Below, piece by piece: positions 1 to 27,038 of a stretch of 64,000 nucleotides of DNA; position 1 is the first letter of the stretch; every line of letters starts with the position of its first letter. Location: contig CM049416.1 in NCBI GenBank assembly GCA_026929865.2, positions 16,685,001 through 16,749,000 of the forward strand, in the 5' to 3' direction. The notes below the pieces were generated by a model that was given only the letters and a program-made list of their open reading frames with translations, was not told the DNA's origin and did no database searches. The stretch comes from Hyperoplus lanceolatus (lineage: Eukaryota > Chordata > Actinopteri > Uranoscopiformes > Ammodytidae). Position numbers and translations under genes: made by a program.

Positions 1-284
1 GTCTGGACGATCATGGGCCTAGAAGATAAGACAGGGAGGAGAGCTCTTTGTATTATTGTGCAAAATGAAGCTGTTGAGATAAAAATGTTGCTGAAATTTC
101 AAAATGAAAATATATATATTTGTTCATATATTTAGATTTTATTAATTGAATAAATGTAAACGTAATAATACAATAAATCCATAAGTTAATATGTTTGGTC
201 AGAACAATGAATTCAAAATACTTGAAATGTTTAATTTGTAAATTAATAAAAAAATGCAAATCATTTTACAAACTCTTCTTATCT

Positions 285-1440
285 AAAAGTGTCTGTGTAT
301 TAGACTGCATCTTCTTAAAAAAAAACTTTTTTATCTGTATCAGTAGGGGAGAACAGGGTAAGTAGGCACACTTTTTACTCTAGTGAGAATTGCTTATCAC
401 CTAAACATCTTTCAATAGTCATTCCTACATTAAATTGAAGCTTAAGGTGTTGGCTTGACATGTGTACCCCTCACTTTTTCTATCTTATTGTAATAAAGAA
501 GAAATTACTTATCAAAGACACCCTTACACATTGTGACAACCAACCCCATCAAAGGGTCGGTTGTCAAACACTATGGGGTTGTTTGTCACAATGTTATCTT
601 AATGGGAATAATCTTAAAAAGAAGGCAAGAAAGTAGAACTAAATTTGAAAGTTTAATTGCATTGTCAAGTTGACAAATAGGCCTACATAATTTACTGTAG
701 CCTTGGCATCTGGTCTAGTTTGGGATGCACTGGGTTGTTTTGATTTTGTTGCCATTTTTTCTTTTGCATGCTAGCTGCCTTTTCCTGCTCTATTCTTTCC
801 TTCTCTGGGGTGTCAGTGAGGATACAGCTTAACAATTTCTTTCGTTATTGGGTGCCTTTTCTGGCTGCAGCCTTGAGATAACATGTGACAACCAACCCCC
901 CAAAAAATGTGACGACCAACCCCAACTTGAATTTCTTGCTAGCATCAAGGCCAATAACCATCTGACGACTAATTAGCTTGCTAACCACCATCTAAACTAT
1001 AGTTTACCCTTCACACTTTGTATGGGTAACAAGTGTTTGTTATAAACCCATTGTGTAAAAGCCTAGAAGAAAAATACTGAGGAGCTAAATATTTTCAATT
1101 TGACATGAAAAACACAGACAGTCGTCTCACCTCAAATTCAGCAGTCTAACTCCAAGGGAAACTATGTAGGTGACCTCTGATCCCAATTCTGGATATTTAC
1201 ATACCAAAATTTCACAGACAGCGCCTTCTGGTTCAGAGGTATAACGATTGTGACAACCAACCCGTGTGACAAATTACCCCGTTCTCCCCTAGCTGTGTAT
1301 CTGTGTATCTGAATCTTATGGCAGTGGGGGCGGGACCTGATAAGCCTTCGGCTTCTCCTGCCACCCTTCGGACGATAACACAAAGTAATATGTGTGAATA
1401 TGCAAAGAGAAAATTGTGTATTGTGTGTAATTGTCCGGAA
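285..1440 (+). mobile_element. LINE 3'-region copy, split by G4 copy 1
   Basis: Sequence at about 285-343 and 1292-1440 reads as one unit once the transposon at 346-1289 is removed, and matches the reverse strand of 44,947-45,190 (shared landmarks: CTTCGGACGATAACACAAAG and TGTAATTGTCCGGAAGAA). Confidence 0.65.
346..1289. mobile_element. TA-flanked DNA transposon (family G4, copy 1), non-autonomous
   Basis: Terminal inverted repeats GGGGAGAACAGGGTAA at the left and TTACCCCGTTCTCCCC at the right, flanked by TA on both sides (344-345, 1290-1291). No long ORF. Internal repeats of TTGTGACAACCAACCCC occur on both strands near 531-592, 883-925 and 1249-1265. TA duplication fits the Tc1/mariner/pogo group; exact family unknown. 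It sits inside a LINE 3' region (about 285-343 plus 1292-1440). Confidence 0.8.
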
Positions 1441-1496
1441 GAACAGTCATGGTGCTCATGACTGTTCCTCAAGCTCGTACAGAGCTGCACAGCTTT

Positions 1497-1793
1497 TAAG
1501 TTTTTTGCGCCGTCGTCATGGAATAACCTGCAGAAGCAGCTTAAGCTTCAGGACCTAGTAACTCTAAACAAATGTAAGGCTGTTGTTAAGAGTTTGAAGT
1601 TGGACTCCATCGGAAATTGTGAATGTTTTCAGTTAAGAATCTTATTTTTATGTTTTACAACTGTGTTTTATGTGTAACTGTGTTCTGCTGTCCATCTTGG
1701 CCAGGTCTCCCTTGTAAAAGATATTTTAATCTCAATGAGACTAACCTGGTTAAATAAAGGATAAATAAAAAAAAATAAAAAATAAAAAAATAA
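1497..1793 (+). mobile_element. L2/CR1-like LINE 3' end
   Basis: One frame reads APSSWNNLQKQLKLQDLV, typical of the C-terminus of fish L2-type reverse transcriptase ORFs, then the 3' UTR with the GGTTAAATAAAGGATAAATA tail found in many teleost LINEs and SINEs, then an A-rich stretch. 5' truncated, as usual for LINEs. Confidence 0.65.
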
Positions 1794-2072
1794 TAAAAAA
1801 AATAAAATCTTTCCATTTATTAACTTGCTAAACTTTTTCTGTGGTGATGAACATTTGTTTCTGATCTAAGAAAATATGTCCTACTACAATCAACATACAA
1901 GATAAAAGTCCCTCTGTGGGAAACATCTGTGTCCTGTCCCATGCCACAAGAAAGTAAAAGCCCTGGCTCCTGCTGTCTGTGGTAGGGGAGAATTCAAATG
2001 ATGCATGGTGCCACCGCTGCCCCCTTGTGTTGACTGGGCAGATCACAACTCTCCTCAGCACGCAAAGTAACA

Positions 2073-2073
<1 letters not shown>

Positions 2074-2113
<40 letters not shown>
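2074..2113. repeat. (AC)n microsatellite
   Basis: About 20 uninterrupted AC units. Confidence 0.95.
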
Positions 2114-2150
2114 ATTGATTCAAAAGGAGACAGAAAATTATCTCAAGGGT

Positions 2151-2373
2151 AGTCTCGCAAAGCCAGACCAAACTACGGCAAGTAGTATGGTCTGGAAGCA
2201 CTCCGTTTAGAGCCGTCTATTCGGGGGGAAACTGGGCTGGCCTGTTTTTATTTATTTAAACCAATCACAATCATCTACGGCGGGGCTAACCCCGGGAAGC
2301 AGCCAATGGAGGCGTAGCGTTGTTTGCCGACGCCAGCACTTAATAGACGCTGGCGGCAGTGGTCAAGCCAGAC
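2151..2373. mobile_element. 223-bp insertion flanked by 12-bp direct repeats
   Basis: TATCTCAAGGGT occurs at 2139-2150 and again at 2374-2385, enclosing a block that begins AGTCTCGCAAAGCCAGACC. The direct repeats look like a target-site duplication. Class unknown; an internal hairpin (CCAGACCA/TGGTCTGG) is visible. Confidence 0.5.
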
Positions 2374-2385
2374 TATCTCAAGGGT

Positions 2386-3720
2386 GATAAAACTATTTAG
2401 AGTGCACTGTCGGGACAGGGCAGATAAAAGCAAGCAGGACAGTCAATATTGGAAAATGTGGATGGATGGACGTACGGCTGCCTGCCTGCCTGCCTGCCGC
2501 AAGCCAACCAGGGAAAAGCAGCCCAGCGTACAGTCTGGGTGTCAGTGACTCACTCAGTGGCCTTTACAGAGCAAACAGTTTTAATAAATGGCCGAGAGAC
2601 CAAGGGCTTTATTTGATTTGGATTTAAGCTTTATGTAAAACAAAGTTCAGCCCCTCTCTCCCAAGACACTGCAGGCAAAAAACGTATTTTTTTCAAGCAC
2701 TGGTCAATTTTGAGATTTTTTTTGGCTATTTCACTTCCATAACATGTCTTCTTTCATATTAGTTTAAATAAAATGTGTTGTATATTTTTCCTGTACAATG
2801 GCCATTACTTTTTTTTCAAAAGCCTGAACCAAAAAACTTCTAAAGCACTTACATTAACAAAGATTAATAATCATTCTTAGCACTATTCTGAAGGTTATTT
2901 CAGAAGGATCTGTACATATGTTCTCAATTGTCTGATTTATGATACATTTGTTCCACAAAACAATAAAACAAACAAAAAAGAATTATTTTAACAAAAGTAT
3001 TCAACTAGCAAAGTTACATCACATGATGATATCTCTAAGTTAAAATTGTTACCTTATTCACTTGGCAACTCGCAATAAAAAAAACAAAATCAACATCTGT
3101 TTGAATACTACGATGAATTAGTCTTGTCTGAGGAGACCCCTCAGACAAGACAGAAAAAAGGGGGCTAGAGTATGGAGGAAGGTGGGGTGACTGTCTGTAG
3201 CTCACACAGGGAGGATCAGCTTTTAAATCCCCTGCACCATCTCCACTGATTCCCTCCTCTCAGATGTGGAGGCTTTAAAGATTTGCATTCTTGTGATGTA
3301 TAAAGAGGGAGAAGTAAGGTAGAAAAGGCAGGAGAAGAAGAGGAGAATACTATCGGGGCCTTTGCTACCCTACGGCGTCCAACCGATTACCTGCCACTCA
3401 GACTCGTCAGAAAGGCGCTTAAGACTATAGACTTGGGCGGGTGTCATCAAAGACAGTAGTGACCTTTCGGCTACAGCAAGTTTGGGCACGAAACGTGTCA
3501 ACGCTGTTCATGCGCCGTAAACTGACAACCCACGCAGGATCTCCTTTAATTTGTCCACACACGCAATAACACAATCATACAATCATATGTACATACAGGA
3601 CAAAGCCGCTTGTCATTTAAAAACACTGATGTTTGTTATCGCAAGTGGTGAGACTGATGTGTTTATTCATGTAAAAAGAAGTTTGCACCTAAAAATAACT
3701 CATTTTCTGACGTTTTCATA
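2386..3720. other. no gene seen
   Basis: AT-rich non-coding DNA with small GC-richer blocks. Short frames near 2,324-2,548 and 3,551-3,847 have no family resemblance. Nothing further recognised. Confidence 0.5.
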
Positions 3721-3722
3721 TA

Positions 3723-4999
3723 GGGGAGAACGGGGTAATCTGAGACACTTTTTACATTTGCTCCCTTCTAAGCGAGCTAAAATGATTTATCACTCAAATT
3801 TACACATTTCCCATCAATTCAGGATGTTTCCTAGAAATGGGCATTAGCAGAATTTATTCAGGACAAAGGGCAGTGAAAATATGATTGTTTTTAAAAAAGT
3901 TGTTGTGTGTCTCACTTTACCCCAGCTGTGGGGTAAACTGAGACAGACCAGAAAAATCAAGGGGGTAAACTGAACCACTTACTTTTTCAACTCTGAAACT
4001 ACCATAACAACACAAATTGTAACAGTTAGAATCCTGACAGCTAGCTTGAAAACCAAATATTACAAAACTAATGTCGGACTAGTAACAGAATCATGGGGTT
4101 TGGTCAATTAAGCAAAAAAAAATTCTAAACACTTGAAAGTAACTCTGATCAAATACAACATATAATTCATATTCAATAATTAAGATTCAAATGACAGATA
4201 TAACCAGTTAGATTAAAACACAGTCTGGGGGTCAGAACACAGGACCCTTAGAGCCAGCTAGTGTCTGGGGGTCAGAGCAAAGGAAAATCAGAAACAGAAC
4301 AGTCTGGGACTCAGAACAGGACTAGACCCAGCTGTCATTTTCCATCTTTTGAGTCTTTTTTTCTGCATTTTTTTATTGGGATCATTCATTTAATAAAGAC
4401 ATATCTCTTAGAGTCTATTGATGTTAAAGGTCACTCTCCTATCCCCCACATACATACGTGCCAAACCATGCCCTTGCTGACACCCCTTCAACCATCAACC
4501 CCCACCTCCAGCCCACATTGTCTTTTGTCTTTTCAAACTAGTCTCCTTGCTACCTCAAATATAATAGATTCATTAAAAGAGGGCACAGACACTGTCTCAC
4601 TTTACCCCACAGCATTTGTCTCACTTTACCCCACTGCCACACTTTGACAAAAAACTACCTCTCTCAGCAATTCAGGCTAATCTTCAGTTATCATCATCGC
4701 ATGGTTTCATATTTTGGTAGTTCATCAACATGTGTGAAGTTTTTCTACCTGAATCAATTTGATTAGGCACACCAATCAATTAAGTTGACAGCAAGAACAT
4801 TTACTTTTACATGCAAAAAGGACATTTTTGTGAAAAAAACATGCTTACAACATCACCATGAGGTCCTCTCTTTCATGGCCAAGGGAAAATTAGAGGGTCT
4901 TGAAAACATACATCTCACATGACCAAAAATGTGTTCCGTGTCCTTGATACAGGGGGTGTCTCACATTACCCCGATGTCTCACATTCCCCCGTCCTCCCC
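3723..4999. mobile_element. TA-flanked DNA transposon (family G4, copy 2), non-autonomous
   Basis: Left end GGGGAGAACGGGGTAATC and right end complementary to it (GTCCTCCCC), with TA at 3721-3722 and 5000-5001. The word GGGGTAAACTGAGACA and its complement recur internally (3906-3945, 3960-3975, 4592-4635, 4957-4990). No transposase ORF recognised. Confidence 0.8.
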
Positions 5000-5312
5000 T
5001 ACAACGTTTTTGGCAGACATATAAATAAAGTATAAAGCTAATAGAAAGCTGAGAAACACAGGTTGTAAATCAGAGTATTTAGCGACATCTAGTAGTGAGA
5101 TTCTAGATACCAACGCTCCCTTGCTAACCCCTCGCTTTTTCAGAATGTTCAGAAGCTAGTAACTGAACTCATCCATCACTGCCTCAAGTCTCCCCACAAT
5201 ATCAAGTGATGAGGTGAAGATGTATTTATTTATTTATTAGTACTTCCTTGTCCTCCAACAGGTGCATTTCCATCAAACACCCCCTGTATATAAGAATGCG
5301 TAAGGACATGTT

Positions 5313-7225
5313 GGTTGCGTTCCGAATCGCATACTCTTTCTTTTTTCTATTCTACATACTACATCCGACGATAAAAAGAATCTAGTTAGGATGCAGTAGG
5401 CAGTGGCGGAGCCAGGGGGGGGGCCGGGGTGGCCACGGCCACCCCCCGCAGAATCTCGGCCACCCCATTGGCCACCCCAAGCGCCATATCACAGCCGTCA
5501 ATAGTTTTGGCGGCTGTGGAAAAATGCGGAACCTTTCTTACACCGCTAGTACACTGTCGGACCTTGTAACAGCTCAAGCCTGAATGCCTGTTACTACCAT
5601 GGTTACTACCATGGGGTTACTACCATGGACCTATAAAGAGGTTACTACAGACCTGACGCTTCGACTGGCAAGTAAGCGAACCCTTCCATCTCTACTAGTG
5701 CGCTCCGCTCTGCCCCGCCTCCGCCTGAACTATTTCGCTTTCAGCGATTGAAGTACAATGGTTATTCAGCATACAGTTAAAACACTCGCTCGCCCAAGAC
5801 TGATGTTAAACCGAAACACAAAAGCCTTGCGCGAGCACAGCAGTGATTCACCCAGTGAAACATGGGGTGAGACTGTGACTGTGGGTAACGGTGTCATCAC
5901 CTTGCCGGTGAGAAAAGCTCTGTGGCTTAACGGCTAAAATGATAACCGGCCGCCGGGGATCTCATGTCCGCTAACGTTGTTCAGGGGAGGCTTCCGCGAT
6001 CGGATTGCATTTCACGAGCATGAAAACACAGCCATGTAGGCATTGCGAACTGACAGCGCAACAAGAGGAAATGCCTATAGAGTGAGCCGCCTGACTCCCT
6101 CCGTTAGTTTCAGTAGGCCTACAGTCGAAAAAAATACAATCACCACCTAAACATGGACATAGTTTAAATAAAGCATCTTGTTTTTATGATCATTAGGGCT
6201 TTGATGCAAATTCTGAAGTCTGAACATTTCGGTGGCAGCTGTGGTGCAGTGTTTTTCAGCAACTCAGAGACACATGCTTGCCCATAGGCGTAGATTTGGG
6301 GAGGTGGGGCGGGGGGAGGGGGCACAGGGGTTGTCCCCCCCATCTCAATAATCAGAAGAGATACATTTTTCCTCCTCAAAAAGTGAGAAAGACAACCCTA
6401 TTTCCCCAAAAGAGGTAAAAATAACAGTTTAGGATGTTGAAACATTGATATATCTCCTAATTGTTAATACATATTCCCCTATGATTTCAAAATTTAAAGT
6501 GTCATAATAGTTCACACTGCTGCTGTGTCATGAGTAGTGTCCTAAAAAAATGTTTTGAACAATACAGTAGAGTAAATATTTGAAAGCAATACAGATGCCT
6601 GAGAGCCTTACTGCTTTTTATAACATTATATTTACGTCACTGGGAGCCTGTTGTCTTTTCCTTAACAGAAATGTAGACATGTCCACCATAATAATTAAAT
6701 AGGCTACAGAAGGCATAAATGAGTACATTAAAATTCACCAGAATGCACAAAATGGTATGTTTTAAGTACATTTTTTTCTGGGGGAGTACCCCCAGACCCC
6801 CACTTATGTTGAAGCAAAACCGAAGCCCTTGTGCTTGCCACCCAAAAATTATCACTGGCCCCATCCTGGCCACCCCAATGAAAATTTCCTGGCTCCGCCA
6901 CTGGCAGTAGGCATACTATTGGGACATACTTTACTCTCTTATTTCATTATAACATTGCGCCTTGATCTTGCCTCTTGCTTTTATATCCGTCGCATTTGTT
7001 TTCATATGGAGGCTTTGTCGATGTGACATCACTTCACGTGCGCACTGGATTGTGGGTCAGAATCGCCCAAATAGGATGCAGTTTTCAACACTAACAATCT
7101 TGGCCGCATGAAGTAGGACATCTGGGTACTTCTAACCATCCTAAATCTGGCCACAAGAATTGGGACATCTTAAATCTTTTTTCTACATACTATATAGTAG
7201 AAAGTATGCGATTCGGAACGCAACC
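5313..7225. mobile_element. TIR element interrupted by a hAT insertion
   Basis: Perfect inverted ends GGTTGCGTTCCGAATCGCAT at 5313 and its complement ending at 7225. Without the inner 1.5-kb element it would be about 0.4 kb, a typical MITE size. No clear target-site duplication seen; superfamily not assigned. Confidence 0.7.
5401..6903. mobile_element. hAT-like non-autonomous transposon, 1,503 bp
   Basis: Termini CAGTGGCGGAGCCAGG and CCTGGCTCCGCCACTG, flanked on both sides by the exact 8-bp duplication GCAGTAGG (5393-5400 and 6904-6911). An 8-bp duplication with CAGTGG ends is characteristic of hAT elements. No transposase frame is intact. The GCCACCCC word is repeated near both ends. Confidence 0.85.
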
Positions 7226-7377
7226 TAAGTTTTCCTGTTCTGTTAGAATAATGGCGGTGCAACATGGCGGCGTGCCCCGGTCCTATGTAGATATAAAAGG
7301 CTAATTCTAAGGTAATGTAATAAACGTTTAAATTTTTTAAAGTGAATATGCACAAAGGAAAACATACCTATGTATAT

Positions 7378-7515
<138 letters not shown>

Positions 7516-7572
7516 TTTTCTACTTAGTCTGTTAAGAAAAATCCAAATAAATTCTACACACTGTATCTTTAA

Positions 7573-19392
<11,820 letters not shown>

Positions 19393-19882
19393 CAGTCAGT
19401 GCGGTTACATGGCACAACTAGATTGGATTATCACATATATCGAACAAGACACTCGAACGGACCGTGTCACTTGTCTGAGTATACATGGCCTTTCAGAAAT
19501 CGGATAAATGTCTGATGCATGGCTGTCTCCACTATGCTAGGTGGCGCTGTAGCCCTTTCAACCATGCTTTCAACAAGTGGTTTTAGAGCCACGTCCGGTT
19601 CTCTTCCGTCAATAACCCATGGTGTAGCCTATTACGCGCAGGCACACAAGCACAGAACGAGAAGTCCGATATGCGATATCCGATCCCTGTATACATGCAG
19701 AGAGAAAGCCGACAATGAACGAATTATCTAGGTGTTCTTATCCGACTTCTCTTGTCCGTTATTGTGCCGATTTGTGTCCGAAGTAGATCGGATAAAGGTG
19801 TTTACATGGAGTTTAAAAGTCCTGTTGAGGTCTTATTTGTTTAGTTATCCGATTATGAGTCTGCATGTAAACGCACTGACTG
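19393..19882. mobile_element. TIR element (CAGTCAGTGCG ends), about 490 bp
   Basis: CAGTCAGTGCGGTTACATGG at the left and GCATGTAAACGCACTGACTG at the right are inverted copies. No ORF. No target-site duplication identified. Distantly similar in end sequence to the element at 42,696-43,100. Confidence 0.6.
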
Positions 19883-20526
19883 ACTACATTTTGAAGAGTT
19901 GAGCTGGGTGAGTTGTACAACTTAATCTTCTTTTTGCAAAACTCCCATCAGTACCAACATGTAAATAATACATGTGTATGTGTGTATGGATTTAAAAAAA
20001 ATAGTCTTAAAAGATACTTTCAGTAAAAGTTGGCCACCTGTGAATATGGCTGACAGTTCTATAAAGAAAGAGAGTGAGTATCCCCATGTTTTTGAGATAC
20101 GTGGGTGCTGCACTGGACTCACTCGGGGACCGTTCAATTTATTTTCAAGTGAGGATGAAAGGAAGACTCCAAACTATGCATGTCGTCTATTCATTGGTGA
20201 CGCTCTTTAAAGAAAAGAAAAAAAAACAGCAAGCTAAAATGAAAAAAATGTTAGAAAAGGGTGGAGGGGGGGGGGGGGCGCTGCATTTTACATACAAAAG
20301 GCAGTAGACAAAGTGATTGTTGCTTCCCCAAAACTTTTTTTTCATTCCCTCCTCCTCCAGAAAACACTTTTCCTGCTGAATAGGCACCTATTAGTGACTC
20401 TATTATGGACACAGGGCTCTTGAATGGCTCCTCACTGTGCGTCTTTATCATATGCAGGCCCGTGAATACAGGCAACCCCCCCTCCTCCCTCCCTTACAGC
20501 CTGTATTGATAGGTGCTGTGGTGATG

Positions 20527-20979
<453 letters not shown>

Positions 20980-21510
20980 AAACTGGTGTGTGGTAAAGGA
21001 CTGTATAGGTAGTTCACAGACTGCTGGTGTCGCCCTGGTGTGTTGGTAAGAACACCTCTTGAGTCAGAAATGCAGTTTAGGATTTTACAGGAGGTTTAAG
21101 GCAGTACAGATGCAAAGAATGTGGTCTACATGGAAAGGGAAACAAATATACATTGGTATTTGTAATTAAGGAATACAAACCATACAAATCCTCACATATA
21201 TGCAAATAACATAAAACAATGCACTCGCCACTTAATGGTAAATCTGGACTATCCTAATAACACATAAAATAATAAAAGGAAAATAATCGACCATTAATAT
21301 ATTAAAAAAGTAAAACATATACGAGGCCGTTACATAACGTGACCAAACAATGGCGATCCAACCGTTTCTAAATCAACGGCAATTAAACATATAACTTCTA
21401 CAAACAGATGAAAATAGGCCTACTCACGAATCGTCATTGACACACACACTTGCATCCATACAATGGTGTTCAGCTAAAACTTAACAGGAAAAGGAGTCAT
21501 TGCCACGTAA

Positions 21511-21784
21511 CTGGGGCGACTGTGGCTCAGGTGGTAGAGCGGGGCGGCTGATGATCAAAGGGTTGGAGGTTCGATCCCCGCCCTGCCACCTGTGTCATAG
21601 TTGTTGTGTCCCTGGGCAAGACACTTCACCCACCTTGCCTCGTGTGAATGTCGATAGTTAGCCTGCTATCCGGTGTATGAAAGTGTGTGTGAATGGTAAC
21701 GTGGGAAAGGAAAACAGGTCTCCCTTGAAAAAGAGTCTTCGGACTCAATGGGATTTACCTGTATAAATAAAGGTTAAAAAAAAA
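21511..21784 (+). mobile_element. tRNA-derived SINE
   Basis: A-box-like TGGCTCAGGTGGTAGAGC and B box GGTTCGATCCC about 35 bp apart give a tRNA-like head (21,513-21,590); a conserved body with CCCTGGGCAAGACACTTCAC; and a LINE-type tail (ATAAATAAAGGTTAAAAAAA). Confidence 0.85.
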
Positions 21785-21971
21785 CGGGCAAACTTATCCG
21801 CGGTCGAAATAATGTGAGCGAGTGACAGTTACGAGGGACAGTTATGGGCAAGTGACAGCATGAGCATGAGCTGTCAATCAACGCTGGTCGCATGCGTCAC
21901 AGTGATCAACGGCTGCGCGCATCACGGCAGCAGAGCAAGCACTCTTGAGTTCGGAAGCCATCGGACTTTCT

Positions 21972-21975
<4 letters not shown>

Positions 21976-22024
<49 letters not shown>
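21976..22024. repeat. (GT)n microsatellite
   Basis: About 24 GT units. Confidence 0.95.
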
Positions 22025-22028
<4 letters not shown>

Positions 22029-22629
22029 TGTGATTGTGTGGAGGGGGGCTGCCTCTCTCACCCCCGTTGTGTGCTCCAGGTGTCCCAGGTGCCTTCTTCA
22101 TTGTCCCGCACGCTTTTTCTTTACCACTTGTTCCATAAAAAAAAAATGGATGCAGTGTTTTACATGCATTAGCTGATCTCCATAATGCCATTCCCCCCCG
22201 GAGCCCCAAAACAAGTCAGGGCCTCCGGTGAATCGCTGCACACCGCCCTCAGAGCCCTGCATTGTTGCTAGATTATTCAGGAGTTAGCTGAAAGAAAGGG
22301 GACAGCGAGAGTGGGGTGTCTGTACTTTATCTCCAGGGGAGACAGGGGGCCAAAAAGAAGGAGCTTCTTTAGAGGAGTGAGTTACTGCGGGCGAAAAAAC
22401 CCTCCAAAACACCTGCAGTAGACAGACAAGCAGGCAAGGCACCACCATTGTTTGTCTTTACTTTTCTTGTGAACTGTAAAATGGCTGCTTCTTCTGAATG
22501 GAGATGCTTCCATTTATCACAAGTCTTGTCTAATAACCAGTCACAACATTGTCACCTCGCTCAGCATCACACAAACTCCGCCATATTGACAAACCCATCT
22601 GAAGGTTTCAATGAACAAATATTTGTGGA

Positions 22630-22634
<5 letters not shown>

Positions 22635-22701
<67 letters not shown>

Positions 22702-22765
22702 TCGTTGAAAACACCACTCATTCAACTTTGAAGTTATGTGTGTACACACAGTTGAAGAAAAGGCA

Positions 22766-22825
<60 letters not shown>
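22635..22825. repeat. facing (GT)n and (AC)n arrays
   Basis: GT array 22,635-22,700 and AC array 22,766-22,825 separated by 65 bp; together they form a potential large inverted repeat with a short loop. Confidence 0.9.
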
Positions 22826-24300
<1,475 letters not shown>

Positions 24301-24400
24301 CTTTAAACGTATAGTGTGTAATATCTGAGTATTTAACATCATGTAGTGGTGAGATTCTAGATTGCAACGGTCCGTTCCTACCCCTGTTCTGTGAAATTAC
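24301..24400 (+). mobile_element. fragment of TTAA-family MITE T1
   Basis: Carries the family signature ATAGTGTGTAATATCTGAGT and TAGTGGTGAGATTCTAGATT. Confidence 0.55.
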
Positions 24401-25529
24401 ATAAGCTACAATTCAAAAATGCCCACAAAGCTAAATTAGGGGGGGAGGGAGGGGGCAAGAATTGAGTGGTGTCCATGGATGAAATTACAACCTTGATCTG
24501 AGCTGATAGCAGAAGTAATTCTGTCTTGAATATCAACTGTCATCCCTTACTTTGAATGTGACTGGGCTTGGAAGATTTTGTCGCAAACTATACATTGAAC
24601 GCTTAAGTTTTGCCCAAACCTTAGAAACTGACCCCCAAGGACAAGGCATCCGCCTCAGTCAAAGCGTTCACCTGCAGCCGTCCTCCACAGACTCCTGGCT
24701 GACAGACAGTGGAAGTCTGACTGACAGGTGAAAGTGAGCGAGGCTGCCAGTGGAGGAAACACCTTTTGTGTTTGGTCAGGAACCGGTGAGGGGCGGTGAC
24801 CCACGTCCCCATGGTGACGAGATCATCAGCCTTAGGGCGTGGATCACTCTCTCTCTCTCTTCACATCATCAATACAACCCCCCCTCCCACCATCTCAACC
24901 TTAACATCTTATCCTACTCTGTTAGGGACCTCTACTCTCAGTCTAATCTCCATCTCTAACCACGTGTGTATAGGAAACAACACAAGACCGTTTCCACCTG
25001 CAGATAACTCTATGCCTCTTCGTTATCTGTTCTGCAAACAGCTGCATGTTGTCATAGACTCTTAAAAACGACATTAAGTGAATGACACAGTCAGCCTAGA
25101 CTTCCATATTAACAACATATCAAGAATTAAAGCTATAGTACATATCTTCTGTCATCCCCTTGAGGAATTTTAATAACAACAACATTATGTATGCCCCTGT
25201 AAAGCACTTTGAATTGACTACAACTTTCATTGCCTTTATAGCATGCATTTAGGGTTTAAATCAAATGAGATAATCCAAGGTATGGATGCACCCTACTATT
25301 TTTTGCTTTGAATGCTCAGAAAAATATACATATACTCAATGTGCACCATCTAATTGGTAGACATCCTATTTTTTCCAGAAGGACACATCCAGTTTTGATC
25401 TCACAAAGCAGAAGGAGTCAATACAAAGGAAAGCAGAGGGGGGATCCTGAAGCTCTAAAGGTTCAGCCTGTAAAGGGAATTGGCATTTGAAAGAACAGAC
25501 TTTGTAGAAGTGGAATATAAAATTCCTAA

Positions 25530-25960
25530 ATATTTATTATCGCAAAAAAATATATAAAAGTTGTTATTTGTGTCATTATCTTAGAATGAGCCTTTTATTA
25601 CTACAGTAGCACAACATGGACAAACTTAACATGAGAAGTAGTACAGAATGAATACCTAAATATATATTCACCTCATCACTTGATACTTTGGAAAGACTTG
25701 AGGCAGTGGTTGATGATACCAACTTTAGTAACTATAGCTTCTTGTCATTGAAGGCCACCGTGGCTTCTGTAAATTATCCCAAAGAGAGGGGTTAGCAAGG
25801 GAGCGTTGCAACTTATAACTTTCACCACTAGATGATGCCATACATCCATCCATCCAAAGTGAACAGGAAACATCCTTTGGGAACCATGAATGTCTGTACC
25901 AAATTTCATACCAATCCATCCAATACTTTTTGAAATGTATGAGCATCTCCTCCACCATAC
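25530..25960 (-). mobile_element. TTAA-family MITE T1, reverse copy
   Basis: Reverse copy recognised by AAGGCCACCGTGGCTTCTGT and CACTAGATGATGCCA; ends approximate. Confidence 0.55.
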
Positions 25961-26346
25961 ATAGCACTATACAGTACTTCTACATATCCTTCTTTCTTCC
26001 ACCAACTCTGGGCCTAACTCACTATAACTTGATCCTGGGAGAGTTGCTGTCAGGGCCACATGTAAGGGGAAGACTTTCCACTTTCCAGGGTGTAAAATTC
26101 AATTATCCAGGGGGTGAGCGTGTCTGTTGTTGCGCGGTGTGCGGACGGCTGCCCGCTCTCAGCATGCGACTAGAAGGGTTAAGAGCCACAGGAAAAAAAG
26201 GGCCTTCCATTATCCCGAGTGAGAACGGCCCATGTGGCTGGCTGCACTCTCATTCACTGCGCCTTTACAACAGCACTGCAACGTTTCATTCTCCTTTCTC
26301 TTCTGCTCTCACTGCTTTTCTTCCAACCACCCCCCCCCCTTCCCTA

Positions 26347-26392
<46 letters not shown>

Positions 26393-26737
26393 ACAGTCCT
26401 TTTCTTGCTCTCCAACTCTCAGAAAAAGGAGCCTTCACAATACGGCTGGAGTGGATTCTTCAGCACCCCTGCGGACAGCGCACATGTGGACAACATTCAT
26501 AGTCTGTCCGTCAACTAGTCCATTAATCAACGGTGTCTCATGAAAGCACAATTAGGAAGCTCACAACTATATAACAGATTATCATCTCTAAGCACCCCTG
26601 CTGCTCCTCACGCACGCCAAATGCTCTATGCTGAGTTGGCTTTTCCTCGTCCAACTGGACATTTTCACAACAGCACTTATGATAAAAGCTGGAGTTGCAT
26701 AATCATGACAAAACAATTATTTTTTTCATTTATTTAA

Positions 26738-27038
26738 ACTATAGTGCGTAACTTGAGCCCCATGAGCAACACTGTTGGGGCATCTACACGAGGTAAGCCT
26801 TCTGAAATCGTGGATTCGGTAAGCATGGATTCTATACCTGCTGCTGTACGTCCAGGTTTTTTCTTAGAAGTAGAATCAACAACTGAAACATTTCTTGGGC
26901 GCATCTTGTGATTTTTCTGAGCTCCTGCATTTGCCATATTCGCTGATAGGCTTAATCAACTTTGTGTCAGTTTGATGGGAGATGGCTTAAATGTAACCGA
27001 TATTCATTTATAGGAAAAAAAAGTTACACATTGTAGCT
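26738..27038 (-). mobile_element. TTAA-family MITE T3, complete copy
   Basis: Ends ACTATAGTGCGTAACTT and AGTTACACATTGTAGCTT are inverted repeats flanked by TTAA on both sides (26734-26737, 27039-27042). A short reverse frame contains KKKPGRTAAGIESMLTEST, seen also in related fish repeats. Related fragments lie in th2 intron 2 and the th2 3' UTR. Confidence 0.75.

Noticed and set aside
21513..21590. Functional tRNA gene
   Set aside because: A and B boxes are present, but the body continues into a SINE with a LINE-type tail and no proper acceptor stem is evident.
25930..26502. 190-codon open frame
   Set aside because: No domain, crosses an (AC)n tract, and composition matches its surroundings; likely chance.
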